The notes under the pieces were generated by a model. The model saw only the letters and a list, made by a program, of their open reading frames with translations. It was not told the origin of the DNA and ran no database searches. The translations under genes and the position numbers were made by a program. A DNA stretch of 64,000 nt from JACDER01 sp963717765 (GTDB lineage: Bacteria; Actinomycetota; Thermoleophilia; Gaiellales; Gaiellaceae). Where the stretch lies: the NCBI GenBank assembly GCA_963717765.1, contig CAVQWX010000007.1:62001-126000 (forward strand). The letters run 5' to 3'. This document shows, one piece after another, positions 57,042 through 64,000 of this stretch (positions are counted from its first letter, which is position 1; each line of letters starts with the position of its first letter).

Positions 57042-57767
57042 GTGACGCAGGAGCAGTTCGACACGCTGTTCGACGAGGCCTACCTCGAGCTGTACGGGCC
57101 GCGCGAGGATCCCGCGCAGACCGAGGAGGAGGCGCGCGGCGCGGCGAGCCTGGCCGGGGTGGAAGCGCCCGCCGAGGTCCTCGACTGCCCCTGCGGATTC
57201 GGACGGCATGCGGCCGTGCTCGCCGCGGCCGGCTTCCGCGTTACGGGCGCGGACCGCTCGCAGGTGCTGCTGGACGAAGCGCGCAGGCGCGGCGCCGAGT
57301 TCGATCTCGTACAGGCGGATTACCGCGAGCTGCCCTTCGCGGACGCGAGCTTCGACGCGGTCCTCAACCTCTTCAGCGCCCTCGGATACACGGGCGAGGA
57401 AGGGGACGCGCAAGCGCTGCGCGAGTTCCGCCGGGTCTTACGGTCGGGCGGGAAGCTGGTCATCGAGACGATGCACCGCGACCGGCTGATGCGCATTTTC
57501 CAGCAACGCCGCTGGGAGCGCCTGCCGGCGGGCTACCTGCTCGAGGAGGGCAGTTTCGACCAGGTCGCCGGCGTGTATTCGAACGTGATGACGTACGTCC
57601 CCGATGAGGGACCGCCGCGCGAGTTTCCGTACGCGATGCGCACGTACTCGGCGACCGAGCTGGTGGGGATGCTGCGCGCCGCGGGCTTCGAACAGGTCGA
57701 CTGCTATGGCGGGTTCGACGGGAGCGAGCTCGGGTTCGACACGAGGCTCGTCCTCGTCTCCGGCTGA
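57042..57767 (+). CDS. SAM-dependent methyltransferase (class I)
   Basis: 241 residues from a GTG at 57042 (a GTG at 57024 is possible). Motif I VLDCPCGFGRHAAVLAAAGF, acidic end of strand 2 VTGADRSQVLLDEA, motif II ADASFDAVLNLFSALGY, and VLRSGGKLVIETMHRDRL after. This fits the UbiE/cyclopropane-like small-molecule methyltransferases. The substrate is unknown. Overlaps the convergent CopCD gene by 64 bp. Confidence 0.85.
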   Translation: MTQEQFDTLFDEAYLELYGPREDPAQTEEEARGAASLAGVEAPAEVLDCPCGFGRHAAVLAAAGFRVTGADRSQVLLDEARRRGAEFDLVQADYRELPFADASFDAVLNLFSALGYTGEEGDAQALREFRRVLRSGGKLVIETMHRDRLMRIFQQRRWERLPAGYLLEEGSFDQVAGVYSNVMTYVPDEGPPREFPYAMRTYSATELVGMLRAAGFEQVDCYGGFDGSELGFDTRLVLVSG

Positions 57768-59011
57768 GCCGCCGGTGGCTTCGCGTTCACGAGGATCGCG
57801 GCCAGAAGCAGGATCGACATCGCCACGGCGCCTTCCCCGACGAGGCTGCGGCCTGCCCAGCCCGTCCGCTCGAGCCGCGGGCGAACGACGAAATGGTGGA
57901 AGCCGCCCCACGCGAGCGCGAGCGAGACGAGCCCGAGCTTGACCAGCAGCACCTGGCCGTAGGAGCTCGTCCACAAGTCGCTCAGGTGCGGCAGCCGGAG
58001 GATGCTCAGGTACACCCCGGCCGCGACGAGCACTGCGATGAGGACGGGCGCCAGCCGGGCGAAACGCAGGAACGATTCCCGGCGCAGCTCCGGCGCCGCC
58101 GGCCACACACAGGCCGCGAGCTGGACGAGCCCGCCGACCCAGAGGACGGCGGCCGACAGGTGCACCCAGTCCACGAGCTCGGTGAACCAGGACGAATCGG
58201 CGGCGTGACCCGAGAGGGAGAGGCCTGCTGTGAGCACGACTGCGAGCGCGAACGCGAACCAGAGCAGCATCCGTCGTCCCTTCAGCCAGGCGAGGAAGAG
58301 GAGCGCGGCCACCCACGTGAAGCCGAGCGTCATCGCGATGAAGGCCTGGCCGAAGCGGGTTCCGCTCGCCACCGGTGAGAGATCTCCGTACAGGAGCCGC
58401 CCGAACGGGAGCTGCAGCGCGTCCTCCGCTCGCATGATGAAGGCGGCGATCCCGACGTGGACGACCGCGATCACTCCGATTCCGGTGACGATGTAGACGC
58501 GACGCTCCAGCCGGGCCGGGATGGATCGAGGCAACACGAGCAGCCGGAAGCCAAGCCCGCCGACGAGGAGCGCGAGCGCGGCGAAGTAGAGCCAGCGCAC
58601 GACGTCCTCACTCCGCGTCACCCCGGATGCGCCGTACGCCTGCGTGGGCGGCGGAGCGTCGACACGAACGCCGAATGTGTACACGCCGGAGACGACGTGC
58701 GAGTCGCTCGAGAGTGCGTGCCACCGGACGGTGTAGGCGCCGCGCGGCAGCCGGTGGAGAGGGACGAACATCGTGCGCGTGTCGCCGGCATTGCGAGCCC
58801 TTCCGGAGACGATCTTTCCGCGCGCGTCGTAGACGACGATCGAGTTCGCCAGCGCGTGGACGCCCTGGTCGAAGTGGAGCGCAACGCGCGCCGGAGACGT
58901 CTCGAACCGCTGCCGGAACTCGGGTTGCTCGGACTTGAGCGTCGCATGTGCGAACGCCGCGGCCGGCCAGACCAGTCCCATGACGAAGCCCGCGACGGCG
59001 AGCCGCTTCAT
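57704..59011 (-). CDS. CopC-CopD fusion protein
   Basis: 435 residues. N-terminal signal VMGLVWPAAAFA and CopC domain: HATLKSEQPEFRQRFETSPA (with the N-terminal His as copper ligand after cleavage), SDSHVVSGVYTFGV; then eight membrane helices of CopD with HAADSSWFTELVDWVHLSAA VLWVGGL and FHHFVVRP. Takes copper into the cytoplasm in copper-handling systems. Stop overlaps methyltransferase. Part of an operon with two small membrane proteins. Confidence 0.9.
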   Translation of the reverse strand: MKRLAVAGFVMGLVWPAAAFAHATLKSEQPEFRQRFETSPARVALHFDQGVHALANSIVVYDARGKIVSGRARNAGDTRTMFVPLHRLPRGAYTVRWHALSSDSHVVSGVYTFGVRVDAPPPTQAYGASGVTRSEDVVRWLYFAALALLVGGLGFRLLVLPRSIPARLERRVYIVTGIGVIAVVHVGIAAFIMRAEDALQLPFGRLLYGDLSPVASGTRFGQAFIAMTLGFTWVAALLFLAWLKGRRMLLWFAFALAVVLTAGLSLSGHAADSSWFTELVDWVHLSAAVLWVGGLVQLAACVWPAAPELRRESFLRFARLAPVLIAVLVAAGVYLSILRLPHLSDLWTSSYGQVLLVKLGLVSLALAWGGFHHFVVRPRLERTGWAGRSLVGEGAVAMSILLLAAILVNAKPPAAQPETRTSLVSNPSSLPSNPP

Positions 59012-59589
59012 CGGTGCGGCTCTCCCGCAAGCGGCGACAGATGGCCGAAGACAGGCGCCACGTCGCGGTCGGTGTACAGGATGATCCCGACCACGACGAA
59101 CGCCAGCGCGAGCCCGGTCGCGAACACGGTCGCACGCGGGCGGATGACCCGGCCGAGCGGGAAGATCGCCGAAATCAGGAATGTCCAGCCGAGCAGGTGG
59201 TGCAAGAACGCGGAGCGCTGGAAGAACCAGTCGTTCTGCTCGTGGATGAGGAACGCGACGCCGGTGACGACGAAGGCATTGACGATCGCGAGCCGCCAGA
59301 GGGGGTTGCGCAGCTTCCCGCTTGCCAGGCCGAGCTCCGCGGCGCCGGCGATCATCATCACCTCGGCCCAAGCCCCGTGGGCGAGCATGTGCAAGGTCGA
59401 GGACGTGAAGAAGACCATCACCGGCCACATGGCGACGCCCATCAGGAACATCGTGGAGGGCCAGAGGTAGGCGCGCCAGCGCCGCTTCCTCCACACCGTC
59501 GGCCCCACGACGGCCTCGGCGAGCAAGAAGAGCCCGAGCGCGAGGAAGCTCGTGGCGAAGAGCCAGTGGACCTGTTCGGGTTGCGGCAT
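59008..59589 (-). CDS. Integral membrane protein with His/Trp-rich helices
   Basis: 193 residues with five membrane helices (VHWLFATSFLALGLFLLAEA, AYLWPSTMFLMGVAMWPVMV, WAEVMMIAGAAELG, LAIVNAFVVTGVAFLIHEQN, ATVFATGLALAFVVVGIILY). Conserved-looking HMLAHGAW, HEQNDWFFQRS and FLHHLLGWTF provide metal- or heme-binding histidines. I do not recognise the family; its ATGA overlap with copC-copD suggests a role in copper or cytochrome assembly. Confidence 0.75.
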   Translation of the reverse strand: MPQPEQVHWLFATSFLALGLFLLAEAVVGPTVWRKRRWRAYLWPSTMFLMGVAMWPVMVFFTSSTLHMLAHGAWAEVMMIAGAAELGLASGKLRNPLWRLAIVNAFVVTGVAFLIHEQNDWFFQRSAFLHHLLGWTFLISAIFPLGRVIRPRATVFATGLALAFVVVGIILYTDRDVAPVFGHLSPLAGEPHR

Positions 59590-59867
59590 CAGTCCTCCTC
59601 CTCCTCCTCGTCCAGGTCGTCCAGCAAGCCCGGCACGACGAGGAAGTGGAAGAGCGCCCCGACGAGCACGACGAGCAGCTGGGGCTCCACGAACAGCCAC
59701 CAGAAGCCCTGGCCGCGCGGGTGGAGGAAGGTGAGGCGGTAGGGCTGGAGGATTGCCCAGACGACTCCGGCGGCAACCGTCGCGGGGCCGATGGCCGAGA
59801 GGATGTACGCGCGAGCCGACCGGCGCCTAGGAGCCTCGCGGGCGGCCTCTGTTGCGATCTGCGTCAT
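59589..59867 (-). CDS. Small membrane protein, first in the CopCD operon
   Basis: 92 residues with two helices (ILSAIGPATVAAGVVWAILQ and PQLLVVLVGALFHFLVVPGL) and a very acidic tail DDLDEEEEED. Overlaps the next gene by one base (TGATG). Not recognised. The acidic tail could bind metal ions, consistent with the copper genes behind it, but this is conjecture. Confidence 0.7.
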   Translation of the reverse strand: MTQIATEAAREAPRRRSARAYILSAIGPATVAAGVVWAILQPYRLTFLHPRGQGFWWLFVEPQLLVVLVGALFHFLVVPGLLDDLDEEEEED

Positions 59868-59933
59868 CGCTGGTGATTCTGCTTGGTTTCGAGGACGTCT
59901 TCAACGTCAGCTAACGTCGCGCCGTGCGGCAGG

Positions 59934-60115
59934 CATCGGGGTTGGTTCGACCGAGGCGCAGGTCAACGCGAAGATCAAGGGTGTGAAGTGCGCCACGGAG
60001 AGCGGCTTCCGCCATTGCTACCTGGGCAAGTTCCGCGCCGGGCGCCGCGTGACCGACTTCGCGATTAAAGCGCGGGAAGGTCTCCCGCGTGGACGTCGGC
60101 CTCGTGATCGACTGA
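59934..60115 (+). pseudogene. Frameshifted C-terminal remnant of a small secreted protein
   Basis: One frame reads GSTEAQVNAKIKGVKCATE and FRHCYLGKFRAGRRVTDFAI. The natural ending RGKVSRVDVGLVID with a TGA at 60113 then appears in a neighbouring frame. This repeats the style of small secreted proteins with G(S/A)T.A.V....G and a paired cysteine (KCATE, RHCYLG). The N-terminus and signal are absent, so it is a fragment left in the gap between the CopCD operon and the cyclase gene. Confidence 0.5.
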
Positions 60116-60118
60116 TCG

Positions 60119-63100
60119 TCAGGCCGTAGCGGCGAGCAGCTGCTCGCACTCGTGGATGTAGCGCGCCGCTCCGACCGAGCGGTAGAAGGCAAGCGCACGC
60201 TCGACCTCGGCCGGCTCCCCGGAGCGCAGGCGCGCGTACGCCGCCTCGGGCTTGGCCCCGATCCGGTCGAGGATCTCCGCCGCCCGCACCGGCTCGACAC
60301 GAGCGATCGCGCCGGCCGCGTCGACCCACAGCGACGGCGGCGCGTCGGCCAGGGCTTCCAGGAAGCGATCGCCGGATCCGAGATCGAGGGCGAGCCAGCC
60401 GAGCTCGCAGAGACCGCTCGGCATGCCGCCCTCCGCCGGACGGCGCCCGCCCTCGGTGAAGGTGCCGAGCATCGCTCTCGCGCGATCTCGCTCGCCGACC
60501 GACCAGAAGACATGGCCCGCAACGGCCCGAGCCGGACTGACGACCTGAGGGTCCTTCGCGGCTTCTGCCAGCACGAGGGCGCGCTCGACGTCGTCGACCG
60601 CACCCCCCTCTCCGCGTGCCAGGCGCACGATCGCTCGGTGGTAGTACGCCTGCGCGGCCATGTAGTGGCCGGAGCCGGCCTCAGCCTGCTCGATGAACGA
60701 GTTGGTGAGACGAATCGACTCGTCCCATTCGCCCCGCCAGTAGCGGGACTTGATCAGGTTTCCCTCGGTCCAGCGAAGGCCGATGACCTCGCCGCCTGCC
60801 CGCGCCACGTCGCCGGAGAGGAGCTCGAGCTCGTAGGCCCGTGCCAGGTCCCCGCGCAGGACCATGATCACGGCCAGGTTGATGATCGCGCGCCCGTGCT
60901 CGTGAACGTTGTTTGCCGCGCTCGCGATCTCGATCGCCCGCTCGAGATCTTCGATGCCGGTGTGGTCCCCCGAGCCCGCACGCGCGGTCCCGATGTTGTT
61001 CAGCGCGCTGGCCAGGTCGCCGGTCGCACCCAGCGCCTCGGCCATCTCGACCGCCTGGAGCCCAACCTCGATTGCCTGCTCGAGCTCGCCGCCGAGCATG
61101 TGGAAGCGCGAGACCTGGGCGAGGAAATGCGCCTTGATCTTCGAAGCCGGGAGGCTTTCGGCCAGCTCCTGGGCTGCGGCCAGGTGGACGGAGGATCGGG
61201 CCCGGTTGCCCTGGTACCAGAAGACGTTCGTGAGCAGGAGCTCCGCCTCGGCCGCCAGGTCGTTCCGGCCGGCAGCCAGAAGCTCGTCGCGGACCTCGCT
61301 GAGCTGCGCCGAAGGATCTCCGCCGCTCACCGACCAGCGGGCTCCGAAGGCGCGCAGTGTCAGCTCTGCGCGGTCGGGATCGTTCGCCGGCCAGAGCTCG
61401 AGCGCGGCCTCGAAGAACCGAGCCGCCGAGCTCAATGCGGCGAGATCCAGTGCCCTAGCGCCCGCGTCGCGGAGTGCCAGGCGCCCGCGCTCCGCGAGAT
61501 CGGCGGCGGCCTGCCCGGCGGCCTTCGCATACTCGAGAGCCTCGAGATAGTGGTGTGCTAGCAGTTCCGCCTGCTCCTCGGAGCGGCCTAATGACTCGAT
61601 CCATTCCGCCACGGCGCGGTGCTTGTCCGCGCGGCGCGCGCGCGGGATCTGCCCGTAGGCGACGTCGCGGACGAGAATGTGGCGAAACGCGTACTCGGTC
61701 TCGCCGGCGACCGACGAGTGCTGCTCGCGCCGCACGAACTCCTTCCGCTCGAGGGCGTGCAGGCGCTCTTCCACCGTCCAGCGGGCGAGCCCGGTGATCT
61801 GCGCGAGCGCTCCGACCCACACGATCTTGCCGAGGACGGCCGCATCCTGAAGGAGGTCCTTCTCCTCGCTCGGGAGTGCGTCGAGGCGCGCCGCGATGAT
61901 CCCCTGGACGGACTCCGGGAGCTCGCCGGCGGCTCCCCGTTCCTGCACCATCCGGACGTACTCCTCGGCATACAGCGGATTCCCGCCGGCGCGCGCGAGC
62001 AGCGCCGCCTGGACGTCCGCCGGGAGCACCGACCGTTCCATGAGCGTCGCGATCAGCTTCGCCGTCTCCGTTTCGGAGAGCGGCGAGAGCGAGATCGTCG
62101 TCGCGTTCCGCTTCCCGCCGCCCCAGCCGGGACGGCGCTCGATCAGCTCGGGCCGCGCCGTGCACACGCAGAGCAGAGGCACACCGCTGGCCCACTCCAC
62201 GAGGTGGTCGACGAAGTCGAGCAGGCCGTCGTCCGCCCACTGGAGGTCCTCGAAGACCAGGACGAGCGGGCGGCGCTCCGCGAGCGCTTCGAAGAACTTC
62301 CGCCACGCGGCGAAGATCTCGGCCCGGCGGTCGCCGCCGATCTCCGCGTCGCCGGCAAGCCCTACGAGCGGCCGCAGGTGCTCCGTCGCCCAGTCCACGT
62401 CGACCTCGTCTGAAATCACCTCCGCGACCGCGGCCCGCAGCTTCTCCTCGGCTTCCTCGCCACCGTCCGATTCGAGGATCCCGGCATGTCCCTTGATCAT
62501 CTCGCCGAGCGCCCAGAAGGTGACGCCCTCCCCGTACGGGAGCGAACGTCCCTGCCGCCAGTAGATGAGCTCCGGATCCTCGGCGACCGCGTTCGAAAGC
62601 TCGTAGACGAGCCGAGATTTTCCGATCCCGGGGACACCGACGAGGGTGACGAGCTGGGACGCACGCTCCCGCCGGACACGCGCGAGCGCGTCGGTGAGCA
62701 GGTCGACCTCCTCGGAGCGCCCGATCAGCTCGGCGCCGCCGCGCTGCTCGACGTCCACGCCGAAGCGCCAACGCGGCTGGACGGCTTCCCAGACCGATAC
62801 CGGCTCCGTCTTTCCCTTCGCCTGCACCGGCTCCGCCTCGCGGTACTCGATTGCCGGAGCGGTCGCGCGGTAGGTCGTCTCGTCCACGAGAATCCCGTTG
62901 GTCGGCGCCGCGGACTGCAGGCGGGAGGCTGTGTTGACGACGTCTCCCGACGCCATCCCTTCCCCCTCCGCCGGCCGCGCGCCGAGAGCGACGAGCGCCT
63001 CGCCGGTCGTCACCGCGATCCGAACCTGCAGCCCGTCGTCCTGCGCGATCCGGTCGCGGATGGTGAGCGCCGCACGCACCGCCCGCTCGGGGTCGTCCTC

Positions 63101-63400
63101 GTGCGCCACCGGCGCGCCGAACAGAGCCATCACCGCGTCGCCGATGAACTTCTCGACAGTCCCCCCGTAGCGCTCGATCTCCGCCTTGACGCCCGCCCAG
63201 TACGGCGCCTGGAGCGCGCGCACCTCTTCAGGGTCCATCCGCTCGGCCGTCGACGTGAACCCGACGAGGTCGGCGAAGAGGACGGTTACCCGCTTGCGCT
63301 CCTCCCGCGCCGGCTCGGCCGCCTCGAGAGCGGCTCCGCAGGCGAGGCAGAACCGGGCGCGCTCCGGGTTTTCCTCGCCGCAGTGCGGACAGATCAGCAT
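60119..63400 (-). CDS. Zinc ribbon-adenylate cyclase-AAA ATPase-TPR regulator
   Basis: 1093 residues. Order: zinc ribbon CPHCGE...CLACG (4-21); class III cyclase with VLFADLVGFTS (Asp 44), GTVEKFIGDAVMALF (Lys 84, Asp 88), DVVNTASRL; STAND/AAA ATPase with Walker A GVPGIGKS (255-262) and Walker B LVLVFEDLQWADD; then winged-helix and about 500 residues of TPR-like helices. This is the AAA-linked cyclase architecture common in mycobacteria and actinobacteria. All cyclase residues are intact, unlike in the GAF cyclase at 43777. ATP-driven signalling scaffold; input unknown. Confidence 0.92.
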   Translation of the reverse strand: MLICPHCGEENPERARFCLACGAALEAAEPAREERKRVTVLFADLVGFTSTAERMDPEEVRALQAPYWAGVKAEIERYGGTVEKFIGDAVMALFGAPVAHEDDPERAVRAALTIRDRIAQDDGLQVRIAVTTGEALVALGARPAEGEGMASGDVVNTASRLQSAAPTNGILVDETTYRATAPAIEYREAEPVQAKGKTEPVSVWEAVQPRWRFGVDVEQRGGAELIGRSEEVDLLTDALARVRRERASQLVTLVGVPGIGKSRLVYELSNAVAEDPELIYWRQGRSLPYGEGVTFWALGEMIKGHAGILESDGGEEAEEKLRAAVAEVISDEVDVDWATEHLRPLVGLAGDAEIGGDRRAEIFAAWRKFFEALAERRPLVLVFEDLQWADDGLLDFVDHLVEWASGVPLLCVCTARPELIERRPGWGGGKRNATTISLSPLSETETAKLIATLMERSVLPADVQAALLARAGGNPLYAEEYVRMVQERGAAGELPESVQGIIAARLDALPSEEKDLLQDAAVLGKIVWVGALAQITGLARWTVEERLHALERKEFVRREQHSSVAGETEYAFRHILVRDVAYGQIPRARRADKHRAVAEWIESLGRSEEQAELLAHHYLEALEYAKAAGQAAADLAERGRLALRDAGARALDLAALSSAARFFEAALELWPANDPDRAELTLRAFGARWSVSGGDPSAQLSEVRDELLAAGRNDLAAEAELLLTNVFWYQGNRARSSVHLAAAQELAESLPASKIKAHFLAQVSRFHMLGGELEQAIEVGLQAVEMAEALGATGDLASALNNIGTARAGSGDHTGIEDLERAIEIASAANNVHEHGRAIINLAVIMVLRGDLARAYELELLSGDVARAGGEVIGLRWTEGNLIKSRYWRGEWDESIRLTNSFIEQAEAGSGHYMAAQAYYHRAIVRLARGEGGAVDDVERALVLAEAAKDPQVVSPARAVAGHVFWSVGERDRARAMLGTFTEGGRRPAEGGMPSGLCELGWLALDLGSGDRFLEALADAPPSLWVDAAGAIARVEPVRAAEILDRIGAKPEAAYARLRSGEPAEVERALAFYRSVGAARYIHECEQLLAATA

Positions 63401-63403
63401 GGG

Positions 63404-64000
63404 CTACTTGAAGATATTCACAGCCCGGGCGGCAACGAGCAGGACCGTGACTGCCGAAACGGCGGACTCGGCCAGCATCAGCAGCTTTGCCAGCTTCGTC
63501 AGCGGCATCGTGTCAGTGGGGCTGAAGGCGATCGAGTTGGTGAACGAGACGTAGAGGAAGTCGAAGAACGTCGGCGTCCAGGTCGCGCGCGGATTTTCCT
63601 GTTGCGGGAACCGAAAGTGCTGCCGTTCGCGCTTCCGGCCCCGGTGCGCGAGCTGCCAGAAGAGGATCCCGAAGGCCGTCACGTTCGTCATCCAGACCGT
63701 GACTCCCTTCAGCAACAGCTGTCCGCCGCTGTGCTCGTAGGACCCGACGACCGACCCGATCAGCACTGTGAGCGCGAACGCGTTGACGATCCCCATGACC
63801 CCCGCGAGTGCCAACGCGTCACGCGGATCGTCCTGCATCCCGATGATCACGAGGAGGATCGCCTCCGGAACGATCAGGATCAGCCAGATCCACCAGGGAA
63901 GCGTCCACAGGTGCCATCCTCGGAGCTCGCTGAGGATCGCCACGAGCAACTGAAGAGCGATCGTGAACAGGAGCGTCCCGAAGGCCTCCCAGCGTTGGTC
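63404..64000 (-). CDS. Integral membrane protein, ion-channel-like, 5' end outside window
   Basis: The frame is open to the window edge. Four or five membrane helices (FGTLLFTIALQLLVA, WWIWLILIVPEAILLVIIG, ALTVLIGSVVGSYE, VTVWMTNVTAFGILFWQL) and a C-terminal part TPTFFDFLYVSFTNSIAFSP TDTMPLTKLAKLLMLAESAV ending in helix. The last region resembles the pore-helix/second helix of an ion channel-type protein often found in actinobacteria. It is 3 bp upstream of the cyclase-AAA gene on the same strand, so the two are one operon. Confidence 0.65.
   Translation of the reverse strand, partial: DQRWEAFGTLLFTIALQLLVAILSELRGWHLWTLPWWIWLILIVPEAILLVIIGMQDDPRDALALAGVMGIVNAFALTVLIGSVVGSYEHSGGQLLLKGVTVWMTNVTAFGILFWQLAHRGRKRERQHFRFPQQENPRATWTPTFFDFLYVSFTNSIAFSPTDTMPLTKLAKLLMLAESAVSAVTVLLVAARAVNIFK

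Noticed and set aside
1..64000. tRNA, rRNA or CRISPR arrays
   Set aside because: I looked for T-loop strings, rRNA-like conserved runs and regularly spaced short repeats and found none; a covariance scan would settle minor cases.

Overview
The window is about 64 kb of very GC-rich bacterial chromosome. Genes are packed tightly on both strands, often with 1-4 nt stop/start overlaps and many GTG or TTG starts. The gene set includes an ATP-dependent DNA ligase, ThyX instead of ThyA, FolE2, class III nucleotide cyclases, several ECF sigma/anti-sigma pairs, a Gram-positive type LexA box before dinB, and LacI-controlled sugar genes. This fits an actinobacterium, most likely a soil lineage near Thermoleophilia/Gaiellales. 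That placement is inference from gene content only. I see no rRNA, tRNA, CRISPR array or prophage. No gene-free stretch over 300 bases is left unexplained.

Layout. 1-8.8 kb: an NHL-repeat protein cut by the window edge, a DapB-like reductase, a DMT exporter, an operon of two DJ-1/PfpI genes around a beta-propeller lipoprotein divergent from a GlxA-type regulator, a DNA ligase divergent from a MarR regulator, and a secreted propeller protein. 8.8-12.2 kb: a zone of small and decaying genes (glycosyltransferase scrap, VOC protein with an internal deletion, truncated cupin) among two RibD-C reductases and an ArsR-SRPBCC pair. 12.1-15 kb: methyltransferase, anti-sigma/ECF sigma/flavin reductase operon and a response regulator. 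15-25.4 kb: a probable beta-glucoside locus on the minus strand (solute-binding protein, two permeases, two ATPases, a GH1 beta-glucosidase broken by one base, a TIGR03118 protein), flanked by two LacI regulators with good palindromic operators. 25.5-31.9 kb: SOS-type dinB, the molybdate operon with an HTH-TOBE regulator, a hydrolase, a FUSC exporter and a MarR-MFS divergent pair. 33-42.2 kb: small regulators and membrane proteins (DUF2182-DUF1326), metallophosphoesterase, PEP-mutase family enzyme, primary sigma factor, asparaginase and MutM-type glycosylase. 42.2-50.5 kb: a degenerate histidine kinase, folE2 overlapping a giant four-GAF cyclase and an acyltransferase-like gene, plsY, superoxide dismutase and a second ECF sigma/anti-sigma pair. 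50.5-64 kb: thyX interrupted by a 410-residue intein, a kinase-DUF72-M23-propeller run, an aminotransferase/methyltransferase divergent pair, a CopC-CopD operon, and a large cyclase-AAA-TPR regulator downstream of a membrane protein cut by the window edge.

The most unusual material is non-coding or selfish. Two related ~165 bp inverted-repeat elements (8791-8959, 26687-26849) share a conserved internal core and an 11-bp hairpin whose sequence differs while pairing is kept. A different 215-bp inverted-repeat element (2647-2861), with a ~60-bp half copy at 39244-39303, sits exactly against stop codons. The two complete elements at 2647 and 8795 are bounded by CTAG on both sides, as expected for small non-autonomous transposons with a 4-bp duplication. 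The thyX intein is inserted inside the ThyX signature motif and carries two HTH-like segments plus an HNH nuclease.
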